Origin: DATNPX01 sp036702975
GTDB lineage: Bacteria > Cyanobacteriota > Vampirovibrionia > Obscuribacterales > Obscuribacteraceae
Reading direction: 5' to 3'
NCBI GenBank assembly: GCA_036702975.1
Contig: DATNPX010000012.1
Coordinates: forward strand, 124,001 to 188,000
Length of the DNA stretch: 64,000 bases
Shown: positions 53,245 to 62,065 of the stretch, one piece after another
Layout: each line of letters begins with the position of its first letter
Numbering within the stretch: position 1 is the first letter of the stretch
Translations under genes and position numbers: made by a program
The notes under the pieces: model-generated
What the model was told of the DNA's origin: nothing
Databases searched by the model: none
What the model saw: only the letters and a program-made list of their open reading frames with translations

Positions 53245-53269
53245 AAAGAGCACCTTTAGAGTGCTCTTT
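53245..53269. terminator. Bidirectional intrinsic terminator
   Basis: AAAGAGCAC and GTGCTCTTT form a 9-bp stem with a seven-base loop. On the minus strand it is followed by further Ts (CTTTTTCG), making a good terminator for the small TerB-like gene. On the plus strand it could end the two-component transcript. Confidence 0.75.
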
Positions 53270-53291
53270 CTGAGAATCTGTAAAAAACTCG

Positions 53292-53516
53292 TTACTTGGT
53301 TTTGGTGCGCAATAACAATGATGAGAGAAGCTCATAGGCTTCATCGTCAAAGTGATTGTTCTGGAGAGCCTTTTCCAAAAATGCTTTTTCGTCTTTTGAA
53401 ATCACGCCATCGGACATGATCATTTCGCGAATAACTCTTGCTTCGTACTTAGAAACCTTGGCATCATCTTGAAGTGCTTCTTTCAGAGCTTCCTCAAGTG
53501 TCATCTTAAAGGCCAC
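53292..53516 (-). CDS. Small TerB-like helical protein, 74 residues
   Basis: The start is GTG with AAGGAGG eight bases upstream, one of the strongest ribosome sites in the window. The protein is all-helical; the segment IREMIMSDGVISKDEKAFLE has the D-G-x-I-x-x-x-E pattern of TerB-like and related metal-binding helical domains. No signal peptide or membrane segment is present. It is followed by a terminator and is divergent from the rhodanese gene. Probably abundant and stress-related, by analogy only. Confidence 0.75.
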   Translation of the reverse strand: MAFKMTLEEALKEALQDDAKVSKYEARVIREMIMSDGVISKDEKAFLEKALQNNHFDDEAYELLSSLLLRTKTK

Positions 53517-53585
53517 GTCAAAACCCTCCTTTCGAAATCATAAGCAGATTATACTTAAGTCTCAGGAAAAGAGGATATTTATTAA

Positions 53586-53912
53586 ATGGACTCCGATTTA
53601 AGACCAGCAGCTGTGAGCAAAAGACTTCAGTCAGGCGAAAAGCTTCCCATTTTGGACGTCAGAGAGGACGATGAAGTAAGAGTGAGCCGATTGAAGGACA
53701 CTATAAATATCCCGATGAGCCAGCTACAGGCGCGTTTCGGCGAGCTTAACGCTTATAAGGAAGGTCCGCTGGTAGTCATGTGTAAAGTCGGCGGCCGCAG
53801 CAGCCGTTGCGCCGATTTCCTGCGCGCACAGGGCTTTAAAGGCGTCATCAACATGGATGGCGGCATTTCGGCCTGGAGCGATGAGGTCGATTCCTCCATT
53901 CCCAAGTATTAA
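53586..53912 (+). CDS. Single-domain rhodanese
   Basis: This is a 108-residue rhodanese-like protein: PILDVREDDEV at the N-terminus, NIPMSQL, and the active-site loop VVMCKVGGRSSRCADFL with catalytic Cys. It is of GlpE/PspE-like size but has no signal peptide. Family members transfer sulfane sulfur from thiosulfate or persulfides. The substrate is not indicated by the neighbours. Confidence 0.92.
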   Translation: MDSDLRPAAVSKRLQSGEKLPILDVREDDEVRVSRLKDTINIPMSQLQARFGELNAYKEGPLVVMCKVGGRSSRCADFLRAQGFKGVINMDGGISAWSDEVDSSIPKY

Positions 53913-54085
53913 CAGCCTTTTGAACGTTTAGAGTGCCAGAAAACCGGGGGCTAATCCGACCGTTCCGCTTTAATGCGGCAAACTTTGAATCCGGGTGTAA
54001 GATGCAAGTCTGAGCTGCCAAAGTAGCTGGACCGTAGGATGTAAGATGGAAAAATCCGAATCCGATCGGCCGCCTGGGTTCAATA

Positions 54086-55612
54086 ATGTCTGATAGACCA
54101 GATAAACCTAACGATAAGGTCAACGACGGTGACGGTCGTGGACTATCGGCATCGGTACAAAATCAAGTGTTCGAGGACATGATCGCCCAGTCCAAAGAGA
54201 ACAGCAAATGGCGTGCTCCGAGTAATACAAGTACTGACGCAACATCGGCCGAACAAGCAGGTGCGGCCCAGGGGGCTACTGCAAACAAGGCTGCCACCGA
54301 CGCGCTGGCAGCTACCGGCGGACCCAAGGTTGACCAGCGAGGCTCCGATGGTGGTTCGATGCTCGTTGCCACCAGCAGGTCTAGTGAGGATTTAGTCACA
54401 GGTCCTCGCGAACACAACGACAATGCTGCCAAAGCTGCAATCGAGCAAGCAAAGTCTCTCGGTATTAACGTAACACGAGACCAAATAGCGCCAAAGGGCG
54501 ACAAAGTTCAGGATGGTAACTCGATTGTCATTCCTATTCTAAATGAGTTCATTCGAGACGGCGTAAAAGCATTGCAAGAGCGGCCACCTGTAACTGTGGC
54601 TGAGACTATGGTAGCGGTCAATACTGAAATTCAACGACGACAGCAAGTTGATGCAACTATCGTCGAAAATCAGAAGCAAAATATTGAAACGCAAAAGCCA
54701 GGTCAGCAGCCTGAGCTTCAGTCGGGAACGGACGCTCAGCGCCCGCCAACTCCCGAAGCCACTCGTGATCAAGCACGGGAGACACAGTCTCAGAAACAAA
54801 CCGAAGCCATTGTAAAAGAAGCTAACGAGAACAAATCAACTGAAGCGAATCTTGCAACTAAGCCTGATGCAATTCAAGCTACAAACGATCAAGCAGCCTC
54901 GCGTGTGACTGAGAACATCAGTGCGCGTGGCACAGAAATTAATCGAACGCCGATTGAAGTCGGCGCGACGACCGACCTACAGGGCTCTGCTAACGCCCGT
55001 GGAACGAAGGGATCGACTGAAACTGCTGCTGGCGAAGGTGAGAAACAGTCTAGTGTACGTGACACTACAGGAGGTGCCGTCGATACTGCCACAGCAGATT
55101 CCAGAGCGGCGGCACAAGCGATAGCAGATGGCAATACGGCACCGGAGCTAGAACAGAAAGCCGACGTTCAGGAATCTGGAAAAGCGAAGGAGACAGGAGA
55201 AGACGGCGAGCGTAAAGGCATCGCCGCAGTGGCAAAAGCTATAGCTGATTTCGCTAAAAGTGTAATCGACATGCTGCTCGGCAAAGGCGGCGAATCTGAC
55301 GAAAAAGGTGATGGCAAGGACGGCGAAGAATCAGCGAGCGAATCAGAATCCGAAGACGATCGGCAAAAGAAGGTCCAAGAAGAAAAACGCCCTACTTATA
55401 TCGTGATGGAGGGTGACTATCTCGAATTAGTCTGTACAAAGCTGTATGCGAGCAGCGCTTTCGCCCCGTTGCTAAAAACACTCAATCCAAAGATGTCGGT
55501 AACACGGCAGTATTTGGCAGTATATCAACGCGACGTCGATATGCTCAAACCTGGGGAGGAACTGCTGCTCCCCACAAAAAATGAAATCGAAGAGTTCTTG
55601 CGAACGCAGTAG
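54086..55612 (+). CDS. Disordered protein with a C-terminal LysM-like domain
   Basis: This is a 508-residue protein without a signal peptide. Residues 1-425 are Gln/Glu/Ala/Thr-rich and look disordered; a short hydrophobic helix (AIADFAKSVIDMLLG) lies near 390-404 next to an acidic stretch. The last 70 residues (PTYIVMEGDYLELVCTKLY ... LKPGEELLLPTKNEI) follow the LysM pattern of an N-terminal Y-x-V-x-x-G-D and a C-terminal L-x-x-G-x-x-L-x-L-P. LysM domains bind peptidoglycan, but no export signal is seen. The next gene follows 32 bases later, so an operon is likely. Confidence 0.68.
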   Translation: MSDRPDKPNDKVNDGDGRGLSASVQNQVFEDMIAQSKENSKWRAPSNTSTDATSAEQAGAAQGATANKAATDALAATGGPKVDQRGSDGGSMLVATSRSSEDLVTGPREHNDNAAKAAIEQAKSLGINVTRDQIAPKGDKVQDGNSIVIPILNEFIRDGVKALQERPPVTVAETMVAVNTEIQRRQQVDATIVENQKQNIETQKPGQQPELQSGTDAQRPPTPEATRDQARETQSQKQTEAIVKEANENKSTEANLATKPDAIQATNDQAASRVTENISARGTEINRTPIEVGATTDLQGSANARGTKGSTETAAGEGEKQSSVRDTTGGAVDTATADSRAAAQAIADGNTAPELEQKADVQESGKAKETGEDGERKGIAAVAKAIADFAKSVIDMLLGKGGESDEKGDGKDGEESASESESEDDRQKKVQEEKRPTYIVMEGDYLELVCTKLYASSAFAPLLKTLNPKMSVTRQYLAVYQRDVDMLKPGEELLLPTKNEIEEFLRTQ

Positions 55613-55644
55613 AACTCACTCAGGATACTCTGTTTCCACTCCGG

Positions 55645-56535
55645 ATGATTATGTTCAGCAAGAAGAAAAGCAAATCAGCATCAATTGAAAACGTCGATGG
55701 AATTGACTTGATTGAGTCAGGTGGTGCGCAACCGATCCAGCCGGTTGGAGTGCGTACGATTGCCATCAACAAAAAAGCTGACAAAGACAGTGGGTTTATC
55801 GCTGTAATGGTTGTTTTGAGTATTATTTTTGTCTGCCTTTTCTGTGCAGCCGCTTACAAAATTACCGCTCAGCAGGAGAGGATCAAATCGCTCGAGACTG
55901 AGAAACAGGCTCTACTTGTTACTCGTTTGAAACGTGATTCCGGATCACCAGAATACATGCAGCTGAAGTTCCTTACTGATGCTCAAGCTGTAACGATACG
56001 CAGACAAGCCAGTACCATTCACGACCTGGAATCAAAGCTTGCGCTTACGCCAGGCAAATCCAACAGTGCTGAATCTCACAGTGCTTCTCCTATTCGAGTA
56101 ACAGGAAGTGAGCCGATACAGGTAATACTCTCTCCAGGCTTAAAACAAATCGACCCCAAAATAACAAGTGAGTACCTGCAAGACGTTAAAGAGCGCATCA
56201 GCAATCATTGGCATCCGCCAGATGTGTCCCATGGTCCTATAGATGCTCAAGTGACAATCTCCAGCTATGGCAAAACGGCTGGCTGCTATTTAAATTCGCG
56301 TAGCGGCAACAACAGCGTCGACACGGCTGTATTTAAGGCGGTTCAAAGAGCCGCTCCTTACGCGACTATCCCACCCGAATTCGAATCAGACAGCATCAAT
56401 TTGCAAGTGGTCATCGGTGCTGGAACTGGTCACAGCACTATGAAAGCGCCAATAGAGGCTGCGCCAACACAACCGATTTATCAACACTACAGACCAGTCG
56501 ATGCAGGATCTTCCGGCAGGGCAGGCAGCGGCTAA
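55645..56535 (+). CDS. Membrane-anchored protein with TonB-C-like domain
   Basis: This is a 296-residue protein: cytoplasmic basic N-terminus of about 50 residues, one membrane segment (FIAVMVVLSIIFVCLFCAA), a short coiled coil (ERIKSLETEKQALL), a linker, and a C-terminal domain at about 170-265 (YLQDVKERISNHWHPPDV ... AQVTISSYGKTAGCYLNSRSGN ... AVQRAAPYATIPPEF) with the TolA/TonB C-terminal pattern. It has the layout of a TonB or TolA protein without the Pro-rich rod. It is 32 bases after the LysM-like gene. ExbB/ExbD or TolQ/R genes are not nearby. Confidence 0.72.
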   Translation: MIMFSKKKSKSASIENVDGIDLIESGGAQPIQPVGVRTIAINKKADKDSGFIAVMVVLSIIFVCLFCAAAYKITAQQERIKSLETEKQALLVTRLKRDSGSPEYMQLKFLTDAQAVTIRRQASTIHDLESKLALTPGKSNSAESHSASPIRVTGSEPIQVILSPGLKQIDPKITSEYLQDVKERISNHWHPPDVSHGPIDAQVTISSYGKTAGCYLNSRSGNNSVDTAVFKAVQRAAPYATIPPEFESDSINLQVVIGAGTGHSTMKAPIEAAPTQPIYQHYRPVDAGSSGRAGSG

Positions 56536-56668
56536 GAGTCCTTCTCAAATTTGCGAATCTCATCAGGATGTTCGAATCTTTTCAGTAAGACGGCTGTTTC
56601 GATCATGGTTAATCCTCGCGCACGAAAGTGACAGGACAACACTACGGTGCTCCACAATTGTTCAGAGA

Positions 56669-58144
56669 TTACCAATGCTCCAGATAGGAGACCGGTGTCA
56701 TCGATATCAATCTGAAGTTGCCTGCACCGCCGGCAGCGAATGCACCACCGTTCAAAGAACCGGAGGAACCGGGGGAACCGGGGGAACCAATGGTGCTAGT
56801 GGAAAAATTGACAGTCTCATTCTGAATGCGCAGTACATTTGCAACTACCGAGCCGTTAAAGTTAGCAGTTGAAGAAGTTGGTCCAAGACTAACAGTGGCG
56901 TTTGGAGCATATATGTTTGCGGTTGTTGTCGTACCATTGCTATTTTGTATCGAGACATTGTTTGTTCCGTTATAGTAAATATTCAAATTGGACGGAGTAC
57001 CAGAGGCATTGTTGATTGTCGCTCCAGAAGCGACGTTGATTGCGCTGCTTCCAATTCCCACATCACCTTGTACGAAAAGATTAACCGCACCGGACGTGTT
57101 TAAAGCTGTTCCAGCCGGAAGGTTCATTCCGGAGATTATATAGTTTCCAGCTGGTAAGGTGATGGTTGGGTTCTGGCTCGATGTCGCGGAAATGAAACCG
57201 AGATTTGTTGCGTCGGACGGTGCTTGTGGAACTGGAGCCATCGTCGCAGATAGACTTGTCTCCGCCTGAATACCTTGGGTACCAAACACATTGTTATTCT
57301 GTGCAAAGCCACTTATGTTCTTGCTCACGCTTCCATTCGTGTATAAATTCCCATTGATTCGTGAGACCGAAGAATCCAATATACCTGAAGCAGTGCCGTT
57401 GGAAGATAATCCATCAACCTCAACATTTCCTTGTACCACCACATTTTTTCCGGTGAAGCTTTTATTCTCACCATCCAGACCCAGATAGATAGCTTGACCT
57501 CCTCCTACATCGGCGAAATTTGGGCTGGTGGGAACCGTCACGTTTACATTCTGCAGTAGACTGACCTCATTGGCACCAAACTCGCCAGACAAAAATTGGG
57601 GAGTAATGCTCCCCGTGTTTGCATAGTTATAGTTCGGCTTTACCATTACTGTAATCGTATAAGTCGAACTCCCGTATGTTCCAACTGATACCAAACTGCG
57701 CCAGTCATTTACATTCTTGGTTTTATACAATATGGTCGCCAATTGGGATCTTGTATTGGTCGGGTCTGCCAATGGATCATATATCTGAGAGGTAGTAGGT
57801 GGTGCTTGATTCGTCACAGTAACTGCTGCACGGGCTGTCAGTCCGTAATTCTGAGGCACAGTAAAGTTGTCGACTCTCGTCTGACCGATCGCCAAACCAT
57901 CGAATGGATTTTTTGTCGCTCCAAGCAACGCATTCAAATTTGCAATCTCTTGCTCGATTCCATACTCCGCTGCAAGTCGCGCAACCTCTCGGTATCGACT
58001 CTGTCCAACGCGCTGGTAGACTGGCATTACGGCAAGTGTCGTTGCAGCCAACCACAAGCCTGCAAGTGCAGAGACGAGCAAAACGGTAACTAGCGAAAAT
58101 CCTTTCGCTCTGCTCCTTCTTCTGTTTAGATGCCGTTTTGCCAT
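56669..58144 (-). CDS. PilX/GspK-like minor pseudopilin
   Basis: This is a 491-residue protein. The N-terminus has a type III signal with cleavage expected after G15: RRRSRAKG|FSLVTVLLVSALAG. Position +5 is Thr instead of Glu, which is the rule in GspK and PilX. The long remainder is Asn/Gly/Thr/Ser-rich with beta-type repeats (GTASGILDSSVSRINGNLYT) and a GSPGSPGSSGS run near the end. It is the last gene of a four-gene unit, two bases after the J-like gene. In T2SS and T4P the K/X component sits at the tip of the pseudopilus. Confidence 0.75.
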   Translation of the reverse strand: MAKRHLNRRRSRAKGFSLVTVLLVSALAGLWLAATTLAVMPVYQRVGQSRYREVARLAAEYGIEQEIANLNALLGATKNPFDGLAIGQTRVDNFTVPQNYGLTARAAVTVTNQAPPTTSQIYDPLADPTNTRSQLATILYKTKNVNDWRSLVSVGTYGSSTYTITVMVKPNYNYANTGSITPQFLSGEFGANEVSLLQNVNVTVPTSPNFADVGGGQAIYLGLDGENKSFTGKNVVVQGNVEVDGLSSNGTASGILDSSVSRINGNLYTNGSVSKNISGFAQNNNVFGTQGIQAETSLSATMAPVPQAPSDATNLGFISATSSQNPTITLPAGNYIISGMNLPAGTALNTSGAVNLFVQGDVGIGSSAINVASGATINNASGTPSNLNIYYNGTNNVSIQNSNGTTTTANIYAPNATVSLGPTSSTANFNGSVVANVLRIQNETVNFSTSTIGSPGSPGSSGSLNGGAFAAGGAGNFRLISMTPVSYLEHW

Positions 58145-58146
58145 CG

Positions 58147-58938
58147 CTATCCTTGAGACTTTTTATTGCGCAGAAAAAATTCATCTCTGACAAGCGTTGT
58201 CGATGGAATTGTATAGGTCGCGCCTGTAGACTGATGTCTGATTTCAATATTCACTGCAATCTTGTCCGGTGCATTGATTGCAAATGAAACAATAGAGGTG
58301 CTTGGTATCAGAGTATTGGTATTGTCAAAGTACTGAAACGTCTGTAGGTTCCCAGCCGTATCAGTAGGTCCGACAATCCCGCGCACGACCGTTTGCATCT
58401 GACCCATCTGACCGTTATTGGTGGTGGAGTTGTAACCCGGGAAAACTTGCACTTGCATCATGTAAGGGCCTGGAGCTTGAGGATCTGGATCTGCAACCAC
58501 TTGATAGACATAAGTGTCAACGTTCGGCATGTTGATTGGAACGACGGGATTGCCCTGCCCTGCAGGAATTACCGTCGGGTAGCCGTTTGCATCAAAGACA
58601 GGCACCTGCACAATTAGCTGGGTGTTGCTCAGAGTATAAGGACCTTGCCCGCTAGTTCCCCACAAAGGATTCGTAGACAATGGGAATTGATTGGATGCCA
58701 CCAGACCGTCGCCGACGTTGCGTCCCATTCTCAAATTTGGGCCGAGTCTTTCCAACATTTGCCTAGCAGCTAAAACATTATCCAGCTTGTTGCCTAACTT
58801 CGTCATGAAGGCACCATTTACCCAGATCGTCTCGGTAATACCTGCAATCGCGACACCGAGCACCGCCACTGCTACCATCATCTCGACAATAGAAAGACCA
58901 ACGGCGGCTCTATGGCGTAGTCTCTGCAAATTATTCAA
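58147..58938 (-). CDS. PilW/GspJ-like minor pseudopilin
   Basis: This is a 263-residue protein with a prepilin signal: HRAAVG|LSIVEMMVAVAVLGVAIAG, Glu at +5. The rest is a beta-rich globular domain with ValPro-rich segments (FDANGYPTVIPAGQGNPVVP, TYVYQVVADPDPQAPG). Its ATG overlaps the stop of the upstream gene by four bases (58935-58938), so translation is coupled. Third gene of the unit; position matches gspJ or pilW. Confidence 0.8.
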   Translation of the reverse strand: MNNLQRLRHRAAVGLSIVEMMVAVAVLGVAIAGITETIWVNGAFMTKLGNKLDNVLAARQMLERLGPNLRMGRNVGDGLVASNQFPLSTNPLWGTSGQGPYTLSNTQLIVQVPVFDANGYPTVIPAGQGNPVVPINMPNVDTYVYQVVADPDPQAPGPYMMQVQVFPGYNSTTNNGQMGQMQTVVRGIVGPTDTAGNLQTFQYFDNTNTLIPSTSIVSFAINAPDKIAVNIEIRHQSTGATYTIPSTTLVRDEFFLRNKKSQG

Positions 58939-59522
58939 CCGTGTAACCCCGACTCGGCTATGACTGTAGTAGTCTGGTACGTTCTCGGACTAGATGAGTT
59001 CGGCGGCCATGTAACTGTGGAGGTCACTTGAACGTAGAGTGGCAGACCTGAGGTTGCATCTGTGGGACCGGGCGTGATCGTTACGGTAGCCACTCCTTTG
59101 AACTCATAAGGTGGACCGCTACCTCCGCCCTGGCTATAAACGTAGTTTGTGAGATCCACAGCAAGCGGTGTGTTCTGAATAGGCGCTTGTAGAGACGACT
59201 GCACCCCGTCGTCAGAATTGATTGGAATTTGGTAAGTGCCAGCAGGGATTGAACTCAACCCATAAACGGTATTGCCGAATATAGTTGATTTCACAGGGTA
59301 AGGAATTGCCCGCAATCGATCGATCATTGCTTGGGCGTAGAAAGACGGAAGCATATTTGCTTCCGCGTTTTGTGACGCTTGAATAGTCTGCGCCAATGAT
59401 GCCGAAAGAGTAACAGCAAGAAGCCCGGTCAAGCTAATTGCGAACATCAGCTCAATCAGCTGCAAACCTGTAGCTGGTCGCAGTCTCTTCCCTTTTGGAT
59501 TGGGCTGTTTCTTCTGTTTCAT
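58935..59522 (-). CDS. PilV/GspI-like minor pseudopilin
   Basis: From ATG 59522 this is a 195-residue prepilin with a basic leader and cleavage expected in RPATG|LQLIELMFAISLTGLLAV (Glu at +5). The frame also extends to GTG 59609, which would give an unusually long leader of 48 residues. The globular part is about 150 residues with a Pro/Gly-rich loop (YSQGGGSGPPYEF). It is three bases after the first gene of the unit if translated from the GTG, and overlaps the J-like gene by four bases. Confidence 0.8.
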   Translation of the reverse strand: MKQKKQPNPKGKRLRPATGLQLIELMFAISLTGLLAVTLSASLAQTIQASQNAEANMLPSFYAQAMIDRLRAIPYPVKSTIFGNTVYGLSSIPAGTYQIPINSDDGVQSSLQAPIQNTPLAVDLTNYVYSQGGGSGPPYEFKGVATVTITPGPTDATSGLPLYVQVTSTVTWPPNSSSPRTYQTTTVIAESGLHG

Positions 59523-59612
59523 GTGCCTGACCCTGCCAGACAAAGAGTCCATGCCCAATCTAGCACGCTTGGTACAGACTTTCAGGATTACGTCGACAGC
59601 ATCTTTCACAAG

Positions 59613-60086
59613 CTACGGTGCGCGAATTAGACCTTGTTTGTCGATGTCGACCGTAGACGAACGAATGCCCTTAGTGATAATGAACGAGCCAGGCGCAGCC
59701 GGTGCACCTTCGGCAGTAAAAGTGACGGACCCAACAATCGTAACGCCAGCGGGCAAACGAACTTCTTCCAACGTCCGTCCATCTTGAGTGACTATGTACA
59801 TCGAGGGCTGACCAGGCTCGGCGACTTTGCTCTCTATCTTTACGTCGATATGCTTTTCGCGAGCATTCTTCTGCCAGCTAATCAAATCCCTGACCAGGTC
59901 TACGACGCTGTTCTTGATTGCCATACTAGATGTAGTCGTGTATACGACCTTAAGTGCGAAAAACGGAAGCGCCATGAACATAAAGGCGAAAACCGCTGTC
60001 TCGAATTTTCGTAGAAAAACCCAATCAGTCACTAATAACCGCGTTTTTTGCGGTCTCGGTGCTGTCGATTGGCGTTCTCTGTCCAT
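59613..60086 (-). CDS. GspH/FimU-like pseudopilin with non-canonical N-terminus
   Basis: This is a 157-residue protein with one N-terminal membrane helix (FETAVFAFMFMALPFFALKV). After it, the sequence fits GspH/FimT: VVDLVRDLISWQKNAREKH, MYIVTQDGRTLEEVRLPAGV, VTFTAEGAPAAPGSF and STVDIDKQGLI. The usual G|FTLIE cleavage site is missing; the helix is preceded by LRKFET, with no Gly. So prepilin peptidase may not process it. First gene of a unit whose order H-I-J-K supports the assignment. The start has a weak ribosome site. Confidence 0.65.
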   Translation of the reverse strand: MDRERQSTAPRPQKTRLLVTDWVFLRKFETAVFAFMFMALPFFALKVVYTTTSSMAIKNSVVDLVRDLISWQKNAREKHIDVKIESKVAEPGQPSMYIVTQDGRTLEEVRLPAGVTIVGSVTFTAEGAPAAPGSFIITKGIRSSTVDIDKQGLIRAP

Positions 60087-60461
60087 AAAGCTCTAAAGAC
60101 GCTATAGAAAGAGTATAGCCTTCGAATTCAACTGCCGCGTCTTCTGCATTCAAATCTCCCAATCTTTTATTGGACGCGCCCTCCGCTAAACGAGTATGTT
60201 CCTGAAGGCACCCTCTGCGGCTCACATGGCTGCCTGAAGCATCTAATTTGCGTCGCCGAAAGTTGAATTCCACTGACTTCGCAGAAAATCAGTCCATTAC
60301 GCTCAAAAATTAACTTTGCTTGACATGTCTCTTGGCCCTCTTACAATGGGGAGACTGCACTTATTCGCAGAATTACCAATGGGTCAAATCAATTGATTGA
60401 CCGGATTTTCTCGACGTGATCGTCGAGGCGGGGTTTGTTTGGTCTTGAGCGAGGAAAGTCT
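60087..60461. other. Divergent intergenic region with a strong plus-strand promoter
   Basis: This region separates the pseudopilin unit (minus) from the TPR gene (plus). Short minus-strand frames here lack ribosome sites. The only clear element is the promoter at 60320-60347. No equally good minus-strand promoter is seen for the pseudopilin operon. Confidence 0.5.
60320..60347 (+). promoter_or_regulatory. Sigma-70-type promoter, consensus -35
   Basis: TTGACA (60320-60325), a 16-base spacer, and TACAAT (60342-60347), five of six matches to TATAAT. Transcription would start near 60354, about 108 bases before the TPR gene start. Confidence 0.7.
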
Positions 60462-61358
60462 ATGTTTCCCGAAGTTTCACCGCAGCCTATGGCGCGACCT
60501 GTTTCTGAAACACCGGCCGGAACCAATAAAGCAGTCTTTGAGACACCTAAGGTCTCTCCCAGTAGGTTGGAACTGCAAGAAGACTTTGGGCGAATCATCC
60601 GCCGCATCATGTACTCGAACTCGGGAAATTTCCAACAGTTTTCGCAAGCTGGAAAAACATTCGCTGTCGAAAATGCCGAGTGGACCATGTGCCGCAACGA
60701 AGCCCAACTGGCAGCTGCGCAGAAGCGCGTCGAGGTCTCCGAACTCCTCTGGCTTCGTGCTCTAGAAATCGCCAGCTCATTTGCAGCAGGCGATCCACGA
60801 TTGCCACAAACGCTCGACGAAATAGCCAGTCTATACTTCGCAAGGAAGCAATACGACAAAGCCGAATCATTTGCTCGTCAGGCTCTGGAAATTTGTAAGC
60901 GTGCCTTTGGTGACTTCCATCCTAAAGTCGCTTATTGTGCCAATAATTTAGCCGGCATTTATTTCTGCCAGGACTTCTACAAAAAAGCAGAACCGCTATG
61001 CCGTGATGTTCTAACTATCTACAATAAGATCCTTCCGCCTGATCACGCCGATATCGGTATGGCTCACGGCAACCTAGCAATGTTATACAAAAAGCAGAAT
61101 AAGCATCAACTTGCTCTCACCCACTGCGAACAAGCGTTACCGATTAGAATTGCTACGCTCGGAGCCAACCATCACATGGTGCGCACTTTAACGTTGATGC
61201 GAATCGAACTACTCGAACTATGTGGTCAGACTGAGCAGGCTTTGCAGGCAAAAGATGAACACATGTCCGCACAAGGCTGGAAACTGTTCGACGCGAATAT
61301 CGCGATTACAAAAGAGGGCGAAGCCGCTATCTCTAAAAAATTGAACCAGCTGGTTTAG
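60462..61358 (+). CDS. TPR-repeat protein (kinesin-light-chain type)
   Basis: About 298 residues from ATG 60462 (GAGG seven bases before it; the frame extends to 60435 without a ribosome site). The first 90 residues are Pro-rich then helical. Four TPRs follow at about 90-260 (AESFARQALEICKRAFGDFH, AEPLCRDVLTIYNKILPPDH, ALTHCEQALPIRIATLG). No signal peptide. Same class as the two TPR genes at 2.5-5 kb, from which it is probably derived. Soluble scaffold is the likely role. Confidence 0.85.
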   Translation: MFPEVSPQPMARPVSETPAGTNKAVFETPKVSPSRLELQEDFGRIIRRIMYSNSGNFQQFSQAGKTFAVENAEWTMCRNEAQLAAAQKRVEVSELLWLRALEIASSFAAGDPRLPQTLDEIASLYFARKQYDKAESFARQALEICKRAFGDFHPKVAYCANNLAGIYFCQDFYKKAEPLCRDVLTIYNKILPPDHADIGMAHGNLAMLYKKQNKHQLALTHCEQALPIRIATLGANHHMVRTLTLMRIELLELCGQTEQALQAKDEHMSAQGWKLFDANIAITKEGEAAISKKLNQLV

Positions 61359-61461
61359 ACACCTCCTTTTCATTTTTGTTCGTCGAATTCTGTGGCGCCA
61401 TATTTGATGCCTTCAGTCTTTGCGTGTCTGTTTCAGAGGGCGGCGAAGAAATTTTGCATGC

Positions 61462-61504
61462 TTATGTGAAATTGCTTTATGTGAAATCGCTTGTGAAATC
61501 GCTT
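61462..61504. repeat. Three direct repeats of TTATGTGAAATYGC
   Basis: Copies begin at 61462 and 61477; the third (61491-61502) lacks the TA. They end about 50 bases before a promoter's -35 element, a position suited to an activator or to three regulator sites. Confidence 0.7.
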
Positions 61505-61552
61505 CAGTTGTTGATTTAACGGCACTTCAGCCGAACGATGGTAAAAACACGA

Positions 61553-61580
61553 TTGACCTGTCCGATTCAGCCCCTAGTAT
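61553..61580 (+). promoter_or_regulatory. Sigma-70-type promoter for the small membrane protein gene
   Basis: TTGACC (61553-61558), a 16-base spacer, and TAGTAT (61575-61580). GGAGGT at 61591-61596 and ATG at 61604 follow, giving a short leader. Confidence 0.6.
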
Positions 61581-61603
61581 AGGGTTGACAGGAGGTGCAA
61601 TCG

Positions 61604-62005
61604 ATGGCTGTACTTGACCCTGGAACAATAGCTGAGCGAAACACGGCAGCCCAAATTGTCCGGCAACGGAAAATGGTTCAGGGGTTCGTTCTGTATTTCG
61701 GTTTTATCGCGCTCCCACTAATTTTGTTCGGTCACTTTTCTTGGGCTGCGATAACGGTGCTGTTTTACGTGCTCTACTACATCTTTGATCCGACAACATT
61801 CGCGCCTTCTCGTGACGAAATTGAAGAAGAAGTTCGTGAACGCAAGCGCAATAGAGAGATTGCAGAAAACCTTGCTTCGCAGCCGCTTGATGCATCTTTG
61901 CAGATGCCACCAGGCAAGCTTGCGTTTACACGTGAACGCGACACTATACCCGTTGAATCGAAAGACGCCGAGCTGTATAGACAGATTCAAAAGTTGCGGA
62001 AGTAA
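61604..62005 (+). CDS. Small membrane protein of unknown function
   Basis: This is a 133-residue protein; GGAGGT seven bases before ATG 61604 sets the start. Residues 25-63 are hydrophobic (MVQGFVLYFGFIALPLILFG, AAITVLFYVLYYIFD), two closely spaced membrane helices. The C-terminal 70 residues are charged and helical (RDEIEEEVRERKRNREIAEN) and should be cytoplasmic. No family is recognised. It has its own promoter and is followed 60 bases later by another small unknown gene. Confidence 0.75.
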   Translation: MAVLDPGTIAERNTAAQIVRQRKMVQGFVLYFGFIALPLILFGHFSWAAITVLFYVLYYIFDPTTFAPSRDEIEEEVRERKRNREIAENLASQPLDASLQMPPGKLAFTRERDTIPVESKDAELYRQIQKLRK

Positions 62006-62065
62006 CGCCCTCTGTGCGGTCCGGTTTGAGAATATAATTCCAAGCAAGCCGTATCGAGAGAGTTC

